Part shown: positions 27,112 to 33,968 of the stretch, one piece after another
Position numbering within the stretch: the first letter of the stretch is position 1
Layout: every line of letters starts with the position of its first letter
From: Streptomyces sp. RFCAC02
Lineage (GTDB): Bacteria; Actinomycetota; Actinomycetes; Streptomycetales; Streptomycetaceae
Direction of reading: 5' to 3'
DNA length: 64,000 nt
Assembly: GCF_004193175.1 (NCBI RefSeq)
Contig: NZ_SAUH01000001.1
Coordinates: 682,001 to 746,000 of the forward strand
The notes under the pieces: generated by a model
Told to the model about the DNA's origin: nothing
The model's database searches: none
Seen by the model: only the letters and a program-made list of their open reading frames with translations
Program-made: the position numbers and the translations under genes

Positions 27112-28551
27112 ATGACCTCGTACGACGACACGACATCCCCGGCCCGCGCCGGTACCGGCAACCGCGGCCCGGCGCTGCTGGTCATCGCCGCGGCGCAACT
27201 CCTGATCGTGATGGACGGCACCATCGTGACCGTCGGCCTGCCCCTCATCGGCACGGGGCTCGACATCGCCGCGGCGGACCTCGACTGGGTCCTCACCTCC
27301 TACGCCCTGGCGTTCGGCGGCATGCTGCTGGCCGGCGGCAGGGCGGGCGACGTCTTCGGCCGCCGCAGGCTCTTCCGCGCCGGACTCGTGGTGTTCCTCC
27401 TCGCGTCCCTGCTGGGCGGGGTGGCGCAGAGCGGCGGCATGCTGATCGCGGCGCGCGTGCTGCAGGGCGTGGGCGGCGCGATCGTCGCACCGGCGGCGCT
27501 GTCACTGCTCGCCGACACCTTCCCCGCCGGTCCGCAGCGGAACAAGGCGCTCGGCGTCTACGGCGCGATGGGCGGCCTCGGCGCGGTGGTCGGGCTCCTG
27601 CTGGGCGGCGTGCTCACGCAGTACCTCGGCTGGCGGTGGATCATGTTCGTCAACGTCCCGTTCGCCCTGCTGGTGCTGCTCGGCACGTCCGCCGTGGTCC
27701 CCGGTGCCCGCAGGCGCGGCGGGATCGACCTGCCCGGTGCCGTCAGCGCGACGCTCGCCCTCGGCTCACTGGTCTACGCGATCAACCGGGCCGGCTCCGA
27801 CGGCATCGGCGACACGCCGACCCTCGTCTCCGGCGGGGCGGCCCTGGTCCTGGGCGTGGCGTTCATCGTCATCCAGCGCCGCGTCGGTGATCCGATGCTC
27901 CCGGCCGGCGTGCTGGCCGACCGCGCGCGGCTCGGCGCGAACCTGGTGATGCTGCTGATGGGCGCGGGCCAGCTCGCCACGTTCTACTTCCTCACCCTCT
28001 ACATGCAGTCGGTCAAGGACTACTCCCCCGTGGTCACGGGGCTCGCCTACCTGCCGTTCGCCATCGGCATCGGCATCGGCTCCGGCGTGGTCGGCCCGCG
28101 GCTCCAGGTCCGGGCCTCCGCGCGCGGTGCCCTGGCGATCGGGATGACGGTCGCCGGCGCGGCGATGGTCTGGTTCAGCATGCTGACGCCCGGCCAGAAC
28201 GCCCTGGTCACACTGCTGCCGGCCCAACTCGTCGGCGGCATCGGTCTCGGCATCGGCTTCGTCGTGGCGACGATCAGCGGCGTGCAGGGCGTCGACCCGG
28301 AGGACGCGGGCGTCGCCTCCGGGCTCATCAACACGAGCCAGCAGATCGGCGGCGCGCTGGGCCTCGCCGTCCTGGCGGGCATCGCGGTCGACGCCACCGC
28401 GGACCAGCCCGCCGGGACGGCGATCGCGGACGCGCTCACCGAGGGCTACACCACCGGCCTGCTCGGGGCGGGCGCGTTCTACGCGGCGGCCGTCGTCGTC
28501 GCGGTGACGCTCCTGCGGCCACGGGCCGGGACAGCGAGCACCCGCGTCTGA
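27112..28551 (+). CDS. DHA2-family MFS drug exporter (14 TM)
   Basis: 479-aa proton-linked exporter of the EmrB/QacA class, with 14 predicted helices, MDGTIVTVGLPLIG in helix 1, motif A (GGRAGDVFGRRR) and motif C-like glycine pattern (GAMGGLGAVVG). Co-transcribed with the serine hydrolase (11-bp gap, ribosome site GAGGAG). Likely exports the compound handled by the SigJ regulon. Confidence 0.9.
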   Translation: MTSYDDTTSPARAGTGNRGPALLVIAAAQLLIVMDGTIVTVGLPLIGTGLDIAAADLDWVLTSYALAFGGMLLAGGRAGDVFGRRRLFRAGLVVFLLASLLGGVAQSGGMLIAARVLQGVGGAIVAPAALSLLADTFPAGPQRNKALGVYGAMGGLGAVVGLLLGGVLTQYLGWRWIMFVNVPFALLVLLGTSAVVPGARRRGGIDLPGAVSATLALGSLVYAINRAGSDGIGDTPTLVSGGAALVLGVAFIVIQRRVGDPMLPAGVLADRARLGANLVMLLMGAGQLATFYFLTLYMQSVKDYSPVVTGLAYLPFAIGIGIGSGVVGPRLQVRASARGALAIGMTVAGAAMVWFSMLTPGQNALVTLLPAQLVGGIGLGIGFVVATISGVQGVDPEDAGVASGLINTSQQIGGALGLAVLAGIAVDATADQPAGTAIADALTEGYTTGLLGAGAFYAAAVVVAVTLLRPRAGTASTRV

Positions 28552-28563
28552 GCCGCGTTCGGC

Positions 28564-28590
28564 GGTCACATCGGCCGCGCGCGGAACGTC
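28564..28590 (+). promoter_or_regulatory. ECF41-type promoter for the CMD-like gene
   Basis: GGTCACA (28564-28570), 16-nt spacer, CGTC (28587-28590), 43 bp before the ATG at 28634. Third exact copy of the same element in this gene cluster. Confidence 0.75.
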
Positions 28591-28633
28591 AGAGCAGTGA
28601 CACACCAACAGAACCGAGAGGAACGACCCCACC

Positions 28634-29140
28634 ATGACCGAGACCACGACCACCGAGCCGCAGCCCCTCCAGTCACGCCTGCCGAACCCGGCCGTGCTCG
28701 TCCCCGAACTGGGGGAGATCGGCGGCGCCCTGTTCCGGGCCACGGGGAACGGCTCGGTCCCGGCGGCCACCATCAGCCTCGTGCAGCTCCGCGCCGGGCA
28801 GATCGTCGGGAACACCTACCTCACCGTCCTGCACACGGGGAACCTCCGCAGGGCGGGGGGGTCGGAGGAGCGCATCACGGCCGTGGCGTCCTGGCGCAAC
28901 GCGCCGTGCTTCTCCCCCGCCGAGCGGGCGGCGCTGGCCCTGGCGGAGGCCGTGTTCACGCCCAGCCCGCACGGTGAGCGCGTCCCCGACGAGCTGTACG
29001 CCCAGGCGTCGGCCCACTACGACGACAAGGCCCTCGCCACGCTCGTCATGGCGCTGAGCCAGATCGGTTTCTTCATCCCGCTGGCCCTCGTCGGGAAGCC
29101 GCTGCCCGGCGTCTCGCCGGCGGAGCAGTGGCGGAACTGA
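28634..29140 (+). CDS. Carboxymuconolactone decarboxylase/AhpD-like protein
   Basis: 168-aa protein of the CMD/AhpD fold: ISLVQLRAGQIVGNTYLTVL, then EERITAVASWRNAPCFSPAERAAL and ALATLVMALSQIGFFIPLAL. The usual CxxC redox pair near the ISL..RAGQ helix is missing: the position reads AGQIVGNTY. One Cys remains in APCFSP. CMD proteins are the hallmark partner of ECF41 sigma factors, and an exact ECF41-like promoter precedes it. The reaction is unknown. Confidence 0.85.
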   Translation: MTETTTTEPQPLQSRLPNPAVLVPELGEIGGALFRATGNGSVPAATISLVQLRAGQIVGNTYLTVLHTGNLRRAGGSEERITAVASWRNAPCFSPAERAALALAEAVFTPSPHGERVPDELYAQASAHYDDKALATLVMALSQIGFFIPLALVGKPLPGVSPAEQWRN

Positions 29141-29159
29141 CGGCGGGTGAACGGACCGT

Positions 29160-29195
29160 GGGCGCCCCGGTGGTCGTACGACCGCCGGGGCGCCC
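29160..29195 (+). terminator. Terminator of the CMD-like gene
   Basis: GGGCGCCCCGG (29160-29170) pairs with CCGGGGCGCCC (29185-29195). Inside the loop GGTCGTACGACC is itself palindromic, so nearly the whole 36 nt can fold. Confidence 0.65.
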
Positions 29196-29414
29196 GCGCT
29201 TGTGCGGAGCCGGGAAAATGTACCGCGAAAGTCCGACATACGGCTCATGACGGTGACCGAAAGGAATAATTTTTCGTATTGCCTCCCGAAAGGTTGAACC
29301 CTTCGTCCGGCCGGTGCGTAGAACCGGTGGAAGAGGACATCGACCGGCGTCACTCGCCCCGAATTCGCCCGGTCGGCGTGCCCTTTCGACCAGAGCCCGG
29401 ACGGAAGGAAAAAC

Positions 29415-29663
29415 ATGAGCAAGCTCGGAACGAGGGTGGCCGCCGTCGCGGCCGGTCTCGCCATGTGTGCCGGTGTTTCCGTGGCCACGGCGGCATCGGC
29501 CTCCGCCGCACCGCGCGGCTTCACGTACGCCGGCTGCATCACGGCCGGGAACATCCTCGCCCAGCAGGGGAAGCTGACCGGCTACACGTGCGTCCGCCAG
29601 GCGGACGGGAGCTACTACCTCGTGGTGTCACGTACGGGTTCCATCATCTGGCCCGCCCAGTAG
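29415..29663 (+). CDS. Small secreted two-cysteine protein
   Basis: 82-aa precursor with GGAAGGA-type ribosome site 7 nt before ATG 29415. The signal peptide (KLGTRVAAVAAGLAMCAGVS) is cleaved after about residue 32 (ASA). The mature ~50 aa has two Cys (YAGCITAG and GYTCVRQ), probably one disulfide, and ends SGSYYLVV-like then SIIWPAQ. I do not recognise the family. It stands alone between two terminators. The upstream 5' region (29230-29300) is AT-rich for this genome. A decayed copy follows at 29757-29911. Confidence 0.75.
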   Translation: MSKLGTRVAAVAAGLAMCAGVSVATAASASAAPRGFTYAGCITAGNILAQQGKLTGYTCVRQADGSYYLVVSRTGSIIWPAQ

Positions 29664-29669
29664 GAATCC

Positions 29670-29701
29670 CCCCGGCCGGGCGACCGACCACCCGGCCGGG
29701 G
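29670..29701 (+). terminator. Terminator of the small secreted protein gene
   Basis: 11-bp perfect stem CCCCGGCCGGG (29670-29680) and CCCGGCCGGGG (29691-29701), 10-nt loop, 7 nt after the stop codon. Confidence 0.65.
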
Positions 29702-29756
29702 CAGCGCCAGGCTGCTGGCGCGGCATATAACAGGCCACTATCTCCTCCACACCTGG

Positions 29757-29911
29757 TAAGGACGGAATTTCCTTCCCGTCCGAACCATTCCCGTGGCCAC
29801 GGCGAAATCGGCTTCCACCCTCACCACGCGCATACACGTGCGCCGGGCGCATTACGGCCGGGAACATCCCGGCGTAGCGAGAAAAGCTGACCGGATTCAA
29901 CAGAACGTGCG
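29757..29911 (+). pseudogene. Decayed tandem copy of the small secreted protein gene
   Basis: The stretch aligns by eye with 29403-29597. Shared blocks are CCGTGGCCACGGCG, ATCGGC-TCC, ACGGCCGGGAACATCC, AAGCTGACCGG and ACGTGCGC. The start, most of the signal peptide and both Cys codons are lost, and an in-frame TAG breaks the reading frame. It ends at the following hairpin. This is a relic of a local duplication. Confidence 0.7.
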
Positions 29912-29939
29912 CGCCCCGGGGCGGCATGCCCCGGGGCGC
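29911..29939. terminator. Hairpin between the decayed copy and the APH gene
   Basis: 12-bp perfect stem GCGCCCCGGGGC (29911-29922) and GCCCCGGGGCGC (29928-29939), loop GGCAT. It lies 12 nt past the stop of the leftward phosphotransferase gene. Confidence 0.6.
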
Positions 29940-29951
29940 TCAGGCGCCACG

Positions 29952-30755
29952 CTAAGACCATCGCAAGCCACGGAAGGCGGCCCACGCTTCCGTGGCTTCC
30001 GCCATGGCTCCGAGCCAGGGTTGACCGGGGTTGCGGAGAGCCCGGTGGCGGTTCATGCGGGCATAGGCGATGACGAAGGCGTCGATGGCTGCGGGATCGG
30101 CCTCCGTCCAGGCCGGGCAGTCCGCCGCCAAGGCTTCCGCTTCGTCAGGCGTGTGACCGGCGGCGATGAGCTGGTGTACCAGCATGGCCGGATCGATGAA
30201 TGCCGCTCCGCGCGTGGGCCAGGACCAGTCCACGACCCACGCACGTCCCTCGCCGATCAGCAGGTTGCCGGGATTGACGTCCGCGTGGAGAAGAGCGTCC
30301 CCCCGGAACAGTTCCGGCGCGCCCTCATCGGCCCACCAATCCCAGCGTGTCTCCTGCCAGTCCCGGGCAACGTCCGGCAGTTCCAGCACACCGATGCGGT
30401 TGACCAGCTCCGTGATGACCGGGAGGTCGTCCGATCCCGGACGGAAATCGGTTCGTCGTCCTTCCACGCGCTCGAACCCGTAGACGATCCAGTCCCCGTT
30501 CTCGCCGGACCACAGGAGGGCAGGCGCCAGGGAACGGACGCATGGGTTGATCGCACGTTCCCGGAGCATCTGGTCCCGTCGCCCACCGGGCCGGTTCCGC
30601 ATGGCTTTGACGAAGAACCGGCCGGCATCGGCGGTGACCACGGCCGTGAGGTCCGTGAAGCCGCCGCGACCGATCGGCTCGACACTGGTGACGTTGCCCG
30701 TGAAGGCGCTGATCAGTTCGCACAACACGGGATCGGTACTGGCGCTGTCTTTCAC
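29952..30755 (-). CDS. Aminoglycoside phosphotransferase-fold kinase
   Basis: 267-aa APH/choline-kinase-like protein. Residues: nucleotide-loop GRGGFTDLTAVV (about 29-40), catalytic loop HADVNPGN at 157-164 (Asp base, Asn metal ligand), and DWS (metal Asp) at about 176. It starts at GTG 30755, immediately after the TGA of a 54-codon open frame (TGAGTG), with GAGGAT as ribosome site inside that frame. This means translation depends on the upstream remnant. The substrate is not necessarily an aminoglycoside; many streptomycete members are of unknown specificity. Confidence 0.85.
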   Translation of the reverse strand: MKDSASTDPVLCELISAFTGNVTSVEPIGRGGFTDLTAVVTADAGRFFVKAMRNRPGGRRDQMLRERAINPCVRSLAPALLWSGENGDWIVYGFERVEGRRTDFRPGSDDLPVITELVNRIGVLELPDVARDWQETRWDWWADEGAPELFRGDALLHADVNPGNLLIGEGRAWVVDWSWPTRGAAFIDPAMLVHQLIAAGHTPDEAEALAADCPAWTEADPAAIDAFVIAYARMNRHRALRNPGQPWLGAMAEATEAWAAFRGLRWS

Positions 30756-30920
30756 TCAGATCCTCGGAGAGCATTCGGTACTCGGATAGCCTGGCGTGCA
30801 CTGATCATCATGCGGCTCGCATCGCGGCGGAAAGTCGCCGAGCTGGCACTTCCTCGTCAGGTCCAGCCAGAGGAAGCGAACCTCCGTGGAAGCGGTTAAT
30901 ACCTCGGTCGAGGACGTCAT
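30756..30920 (-). pseudogene. Remnant of a radical SAM/SPASM maturase gene (5' end only)
   Basis: 54-codon open frame from ATG 30920 with a strong ribosome site (GGAGGAG, 6 nt upstream). Residues 15-27 read RFLWLDLTRKCQL, the conserved start of a radical-SAM core that normally continues with C-x3-C-x2-C. Here the first Cys (25) is present but the following residues read GDFPPRC, so the cluster motif is destroyed. The frame then ends directly at the APH start. I read this as the 5' end of a maturase gene left by an internal deletion; a small functional peptide is the alternative. Confidence 0.55.
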
Positions 30921-30955
30921 GGCTACTCCTCCTGTCTCTGTCGTACCGGTGATGG

Positions 30956-30994
30956 CCCGCCTCGGGCCGGGCTGTTGGTCCGGCCCGAGGCGGG
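30956..30994. terminator. Strong hairpin between the 105-aa protein gene and the radical SAM remnant
   Basis: 15-bp perfect stem CCCGCCTCGGGCCGG (30956-30970) and CCGGCCCGAGGCGGG (30980-30994), 9-nt loop. It ends the leftward ATPase operon. Confidence 0.65.
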
Positions 30995-31020
30995 GGTCTG
31001 CGGGTGCCGGGGCCTGGCGG

Positions 31021-31338
31021 CTATGTGTCCCCGGTCGGTTCGTGGTTCGCGGAGGCCCGGTCCAGTGCCGAGAAGACGGCCAGGCCGAGTGTCAGGTCGT
31101 CCGCCTCCTGGAGTGACGGGTCGGGTAGCGGCTCGGCCATGTCGTCCATCGCGATCCGGAGTTCCTGGGAGAACCACCACCACGCGCGGTCCACGACGTC
31201 GAGTACACGGGCCGTCGTCGCACGTGTGGTCGCCGGTGACGGGCGGGCGACGAGTCCGGCGGCCACTCCGACCGCGAGGAATCCCAACGCTCGCGGCAGC
31301 GTTCCGCCACGTGCCCGCCGCTTGCGGCTGTCAGCCAT
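31021..31338 (-). CDS. Small hypothetical protein, last gene of ATPase operon
   Basis: 105-aa protein: basic N-terminus (ADSRKRRARGG), a hydrophobic helix (LPRALGFLAVGVAAGLVARP), then a helical, acidic C-terminal half with DVVDRAWWWFSQELR and LTLGLAVFSALD. Probably membrane-associated with the C-terminal part cytoplasmic. ATG 31338 overlaps the upstream gene's stop by 8 nt. I do not recognise the family. Confidence 0.65.
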   Translation of the reverse strand: MADSRKRRARGGTLPRALGFLAVGVAAGLVARPSPATTRATTARVLDVVDRAWWWFSQELRIAMDDMAEPLPDPSLQEADDLTLGLAVFSALDRASANHEPTGDT

Positions 31339-31720
31339 GAGCCCTCCGATCCGCGCGGCGGATACCGGAGATCAGCCGCCACCAGTGCCGCCCGAGGCGG
31401 GTCCTCGGGCGGCGGTACGGGCCGCCCGGCCGGTAGCGGAGGCTCTGCGGACACCCCGCCTCCGGGGCTGCGTACAGCGGCACTTCGGCGCCCTTGTCAT
31501 CGACCGGGAGGAACGAGAGGGCGTGGTTGTACTCCTCGACCGCGCTCTCCAGGGCCTCCAGACATGAACCGCACGCGTAGAGAGGGGCCTGACGCAACGG
31601 CGGTCCGGTCGTCGTGATCGTCCCGATGCACAGGACGAGCGCCGTCTCGCCGCAGTAGAACCAGCAGGCCCCGATCACCCACGAGGCCCCCGCCGCCTCG
31701 ACGGCCGGTGGCAGGCTCAT
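31331..31720 (-). CDS. Cys-rich small hypothetical protein
   Basis: 129-aa protein with Cys at 19, 23, 31, 50, 53 and 90. The N-terminal half is hydrophobic (SWVIGACWFYCGETALVLCI) and is followed by YACGSCLEAL with a CxxC pair, then an Arg-rich C-terminus (PYRRPRTRLGRHWWRL). It may be a metal- or thiol-binding protein at the membrane. Overlaps its neighbours by 4 and 8 nt in an ATPase-led operon. Family not recognised. Confidence 0.65.
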   Translation of the reverse strand: MSLPPAVEAAGASWVIGACWFYCGETALVLCIGTITTTGPPLRQAPLYACGSCLEALESAVEEYNHALSFLPVDDKGAEVPLYAAPEAGCPQSLRYRPGGPYRRPRTRLGRHWWRLISGIRRADRRAHG

Positions 31721-31836
31721 GTGTCCTCCCCCTCGCCGAACGCGCGGACCAGCCGCAGCACCAGGAGCACGCCGGTCAGCCAGGCACCGACGACCAACAG
31801 CGCGACGAGGGAACCGATAAGGCAGCCCGCCCGCAT
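31717..31836 (-). CDS. 39-aa single-pass membrane peptide
   Basis: Short open frame with GGAGG ribosome site inside the end of the ATPase gene (stop and start fused as TGATG). The product is RAGCLIGSLVALLVVGAWLT plus a second hydrophobic stretch and the acidic end GEGEDT: one transmembrane helix with a lone Cys. The two flanking overlaps (1 nt and 4 nt) support real translation. Role unknown. Confidence 0.6.
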   Translation of the reverse strand: MRAGCLIGSLVALLVVGAWLTGVLLVLRLVRAFGEGEDT

Positions 31837-32270
31837 CACAGCACCACCTCCTCGACGCCAGCCGCGACGAGGTCCAGTTCGAACCACACGTCCTTGCCGT
31901 CGGCCACCGGCCGGCACCCGAAGCCCCGGCACATCTCCCGGAGCATCCAGAGTCCGCGTCCGGATTCGGCGTCCCAGTCGGGCTGCGAGACGACCGGCAG
32001 ACGGGGCGAGCGGTCGGACAGCAGGACCGTGACCCGGCCACCGTCGAGGACCGCCGACAGTCGGCAACGCGGGTCCCCGACATGCCGGATGACGTTCGCC
32101 ATCAGCTCGGACAACCCCATGCGGGCGACCTCGACCGTGGCGTCCGAGGCCCCCCAGGACCACAGCACCAGGGCCAACGTCCGCCGCCACGTCTCGATCC
32201 CGGAGGCGTGAGTCAGTAACTCCCACGCGAACACCTCGGTGTCCTTCGCGGATTGCGTGATGACGGGCAC
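31836..32270 (-). CDS. GHKL ATP-binding protein (anti-sigma/RsbW-like)
   Basis: 144-aa HATPase_c protein from GTG 32270 with perfect GGAGG 6 nt upstream. N-box ELMANVIRHVG, G1-like LLSDRSPRLP, G2 ESGRGLWML. Such stand-alone kinases act as anti-sigma or anti-anti-sigma switch kinases, and in streptomycetes they recur beside HTH-DUF5753 and DUF397 genes, as here. First gene of a leftward operon of four; divergent from the HTH gene across a 231-bp region. Confidence 0.85.
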   Translation of the reverse strand: MPVITQSAKDTEVFAWELLTHASGIETWRRTLALVLWSWGASDATVEVARMGLSELMANVIRHVGDPRCRLSAVLDGGRVTVLLSDRSPRLPVVSQPDWDAESGRGLWMLREMCRGFGCRPVADGKDVWFELDLVAAGVEEVVL

Positions 32271-32501
32271 GAGACACCTCCAGCCGCAAATGGGCACACG
32301 GGCAGCACGCTTCGCCGCAACACACAGAGATCGGGCCGTTGCATGGCGTGTGCGGGAACAGCATGGGTCACGTGACTCATCGCGCGCAACCTCGCGTGCC
32401 CACACACCACTTCGAAGGGTTCGCCGACACGGTGGGCGACCGCATGAGCGCGGCAGGACGGTACGCTGATCAGACGCCGCAAATGAGCTGTTGAGGGGGC
32501 C
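32271..32501. promoter_or_regulatory. Divergent control region of ATPase operon and HTH-DUF5753 gene
   Basis: 231 bp, lower GC than its surroundings. It contains the perfect palindrome GTCACGTGAC (32367-32376) midway between the two starts and two copies of GCCGCAAATG (about 32283 and 32475) flanking the region. The palindrome and repeated decamer are the best candidates for binding by the HTH protein; this is inference. Confidence 0.4.
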
Positions 32502-33377
32502 GTGTCCGTCGACGTCAACACGAACGCGATCTTCGCCATGCGTCATGTCGGCGAGGAGTTGCAGCGTCTCCGGATACGCGCCGGCCTGCGCCAGGAGGAC
32601 GCGGCGGCGAAGCTGAACGTGTCGCGGTACACCATCAGCAAGATCGAGCGCGGCAGGGCCTTTCCCACCGATCGCCAACTGAGGACCCTGTTCGGCCTCT
32701 ACGCGGCGAACACCGACGAGCGCGCGGCCATCGAAGCGGAGATCAGTCAGGGCAAGTCATACGGGCGCGCCTGGTGGGAGGAACAGCGCTTCCGCAAGCT
32801 GTTCCAGGGCGACTCGTACCGGTACTTCTATGTGGAGGATGCCGCCGAGCGCCTGTCCGTCCACTCCGGCACGTATGTCCCGGGACTGCTCCAGACTCCT
32901 GACTACGTCGATGCCATCGCGGCCTTCGGTCAAAAGCAGGAAAGCGCCGAGCGCCGCGACGTTTTCCGCGAAGCGCGTATACGGCGACAGGCCGTCCTGA
33001 ACGGGAAGAACCCCGTCGTGCTCGATGCGCTGTGCCTGGAGTCCGCCGTCCGGGCCGTTGTCGGCGGCGCGAGCGTGATGCGCGAGCAGCTACAACACCT
33101 GGTCACGATGGCTTCTCGCCCCAACATCACTCTAAGGATCATTCCCTACTCCGCCGGCGCTCCGAGCGTATCGAGCGCCGCCTTCACCATCGTCGACTTC
33201 CCCGGGGTGGACAACAGCAGCGTTGTCTCTCAGGAGAAGCTCACCGGAGAAACCCTGCACGACGATCCGGCTGAGGTCAGGCAAGTACGGCGCAAGTTCA
33301 ATGACCTTGCGAGCAATGCACTACCTCGGGACGGCACCATCCAGTTCCTGCAAGCGTTGGAGAAAGAATTCCGATGA
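32502..33377 (+). CDS. XRE-family HTH regulator with DUF5753 domain
   Basis: 291-aa WhiJ-type regulator. N-terminal HTH_31 (about 15-75: LRIRAGLRQEDAAAKLNVSR then ISKIERGRAFP), then a DUF5753 ligand-binding-like domain (DAAERLSVHSGTYVPGLLQT ... NITLRIIPYSAG). GTG 32502 has GAGGGGG 8 nt upstream. The stop overlaps the DUF397 start (ATGA). In S. coelicolor such HTH/DUF397 pairs control development and antibiotic production; a direct interaction of the DUF397 partner with the regulator is the usual model. Confidence 0.92.
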   Translation: MSVDVNTNAIFAMRHVGEELQRLRIRAGLRQEDAAAKLNVSRYTISKIERGRAFPTDRQLRTLFGLYAANTDERAAIEAEISQGKSYGRAWWEEQRFRKLFQGDSYRYFYVEDAAERLSVHSGTYVPGLLQTPDYVDAIAAFGQKQESAERRDVFREARIRRQAVLNGKNPVVLDALCLESAVRAVVGGASVMREQLQHLVTMASRPNITLRIIPYSAGAPSVSSAAFTIVDFPGVDNSSVVSQEKLTGETLHDDPAEVRQVRRKFNDLASNALPRDGTIQFLQALEKEFR

Positions 33378-33610
33378 ACAGCGACAAGGACCAGCTCTAC
33401 GCGGAACTTCTCGACGGGGACTGGGTGAAGTCCTCGTTCAGCAACGGGAGCGGCAACGACTGTGTGCAGTTGATGGCGCTCAACGGCGGTGTGGCCATGG
33501 CAGATTCGAAGGCTCCGGACCTGCCGCCGCACCGGTACACCCGCTCCGAGTTCGCCGCGTTCATCGCGGGCGTCAAGGCCGGAGAGTTCGACCGTTTCAT
33601 CGAGGAGTGA
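33374..33610 (+). CDS. DUF397 protein (first copy)
   Basis: 78-aa partner of the HTH-DUF5753 regulator. Motifs WVKSSFSNGSGNDCVQL, VAMADSKAPD and the terminal FAAFIAGVKAGEFDRF define DUF397. Overlaps the regulator stop by 4 nt. Cytoplasmic. Confidence 0.92.
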   Translation: MNSDKDQLYAELLDGDWVKSSFSNGSGNDCVQLMALNGGVAMADSKAPDLPPHRYTRSEFAAFIAGVKAGEFDRFIEE

Positions 33611-33690
33611 CCGGCCCTCCACGTCGATCGACGCCTCGACCGGCCATCGGGAAAATCGACTCCATCAGCAGGTGACGAGAAGGAGGCTCG

Positions 33691-33912
33691 ATGCATCGTG
33701 GCAAGGAGCAGTTCTTCGGGGGACTTCCTGACGAGGGCTGGGCGAAGTCCTCGTTCAGCAATGGCAATGGGGACTGTGTCGAGGTTGCGGACCTCGGCAG
33801 CAGGGTCGGGATGCGGGACAGTAAGCAGTCGGACGGTGCGGTAGTGACCGCGTCCGGCGATGGCTGGCTTGCCTTCATCGGCAGTGTGACCACTGGAACG
33901 CTGTCGAACTGA
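33691..33912 (+). CDS. DUF397 protein (second copy)
   Basis: 73-aa DUF397 protein: WAKSSFSNGNGDCVEVADL, VGMRDSKQSD, then a shorter end WLAFIGSVTTG. GAAGGAGG ribosome site before ATG 33691. About half its core is identical to the first copy, implying duplication with divergence, perhaps for a second regulator partner. Confidence 0.9.
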   Translation: MHRGKEQFFGGLPDEGWAKSSFSNGNGDCVEVADLGSRVGMRDSKQSDGAVVTASGDGWLAFIGSVTTGTLSN

Positions 33913-33924
33913 GCCACGACACGT

Positions 33925-33967
33925 GGCGTGCCTCCGTCCACCGCACAGCCGTGGACGGGGGCACGCC
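33925..33967. terminator. Hairpin after the DUF397 genes
   Basis: 17-bp stem with one T-G wobble (33925-33941 with 33951-33967; ends GGCGTGCC and GGCACGCC), loop CGCACAGCC, in the convergent gap. Confidence 0.65.
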
Positions 33968-33968
33968 G

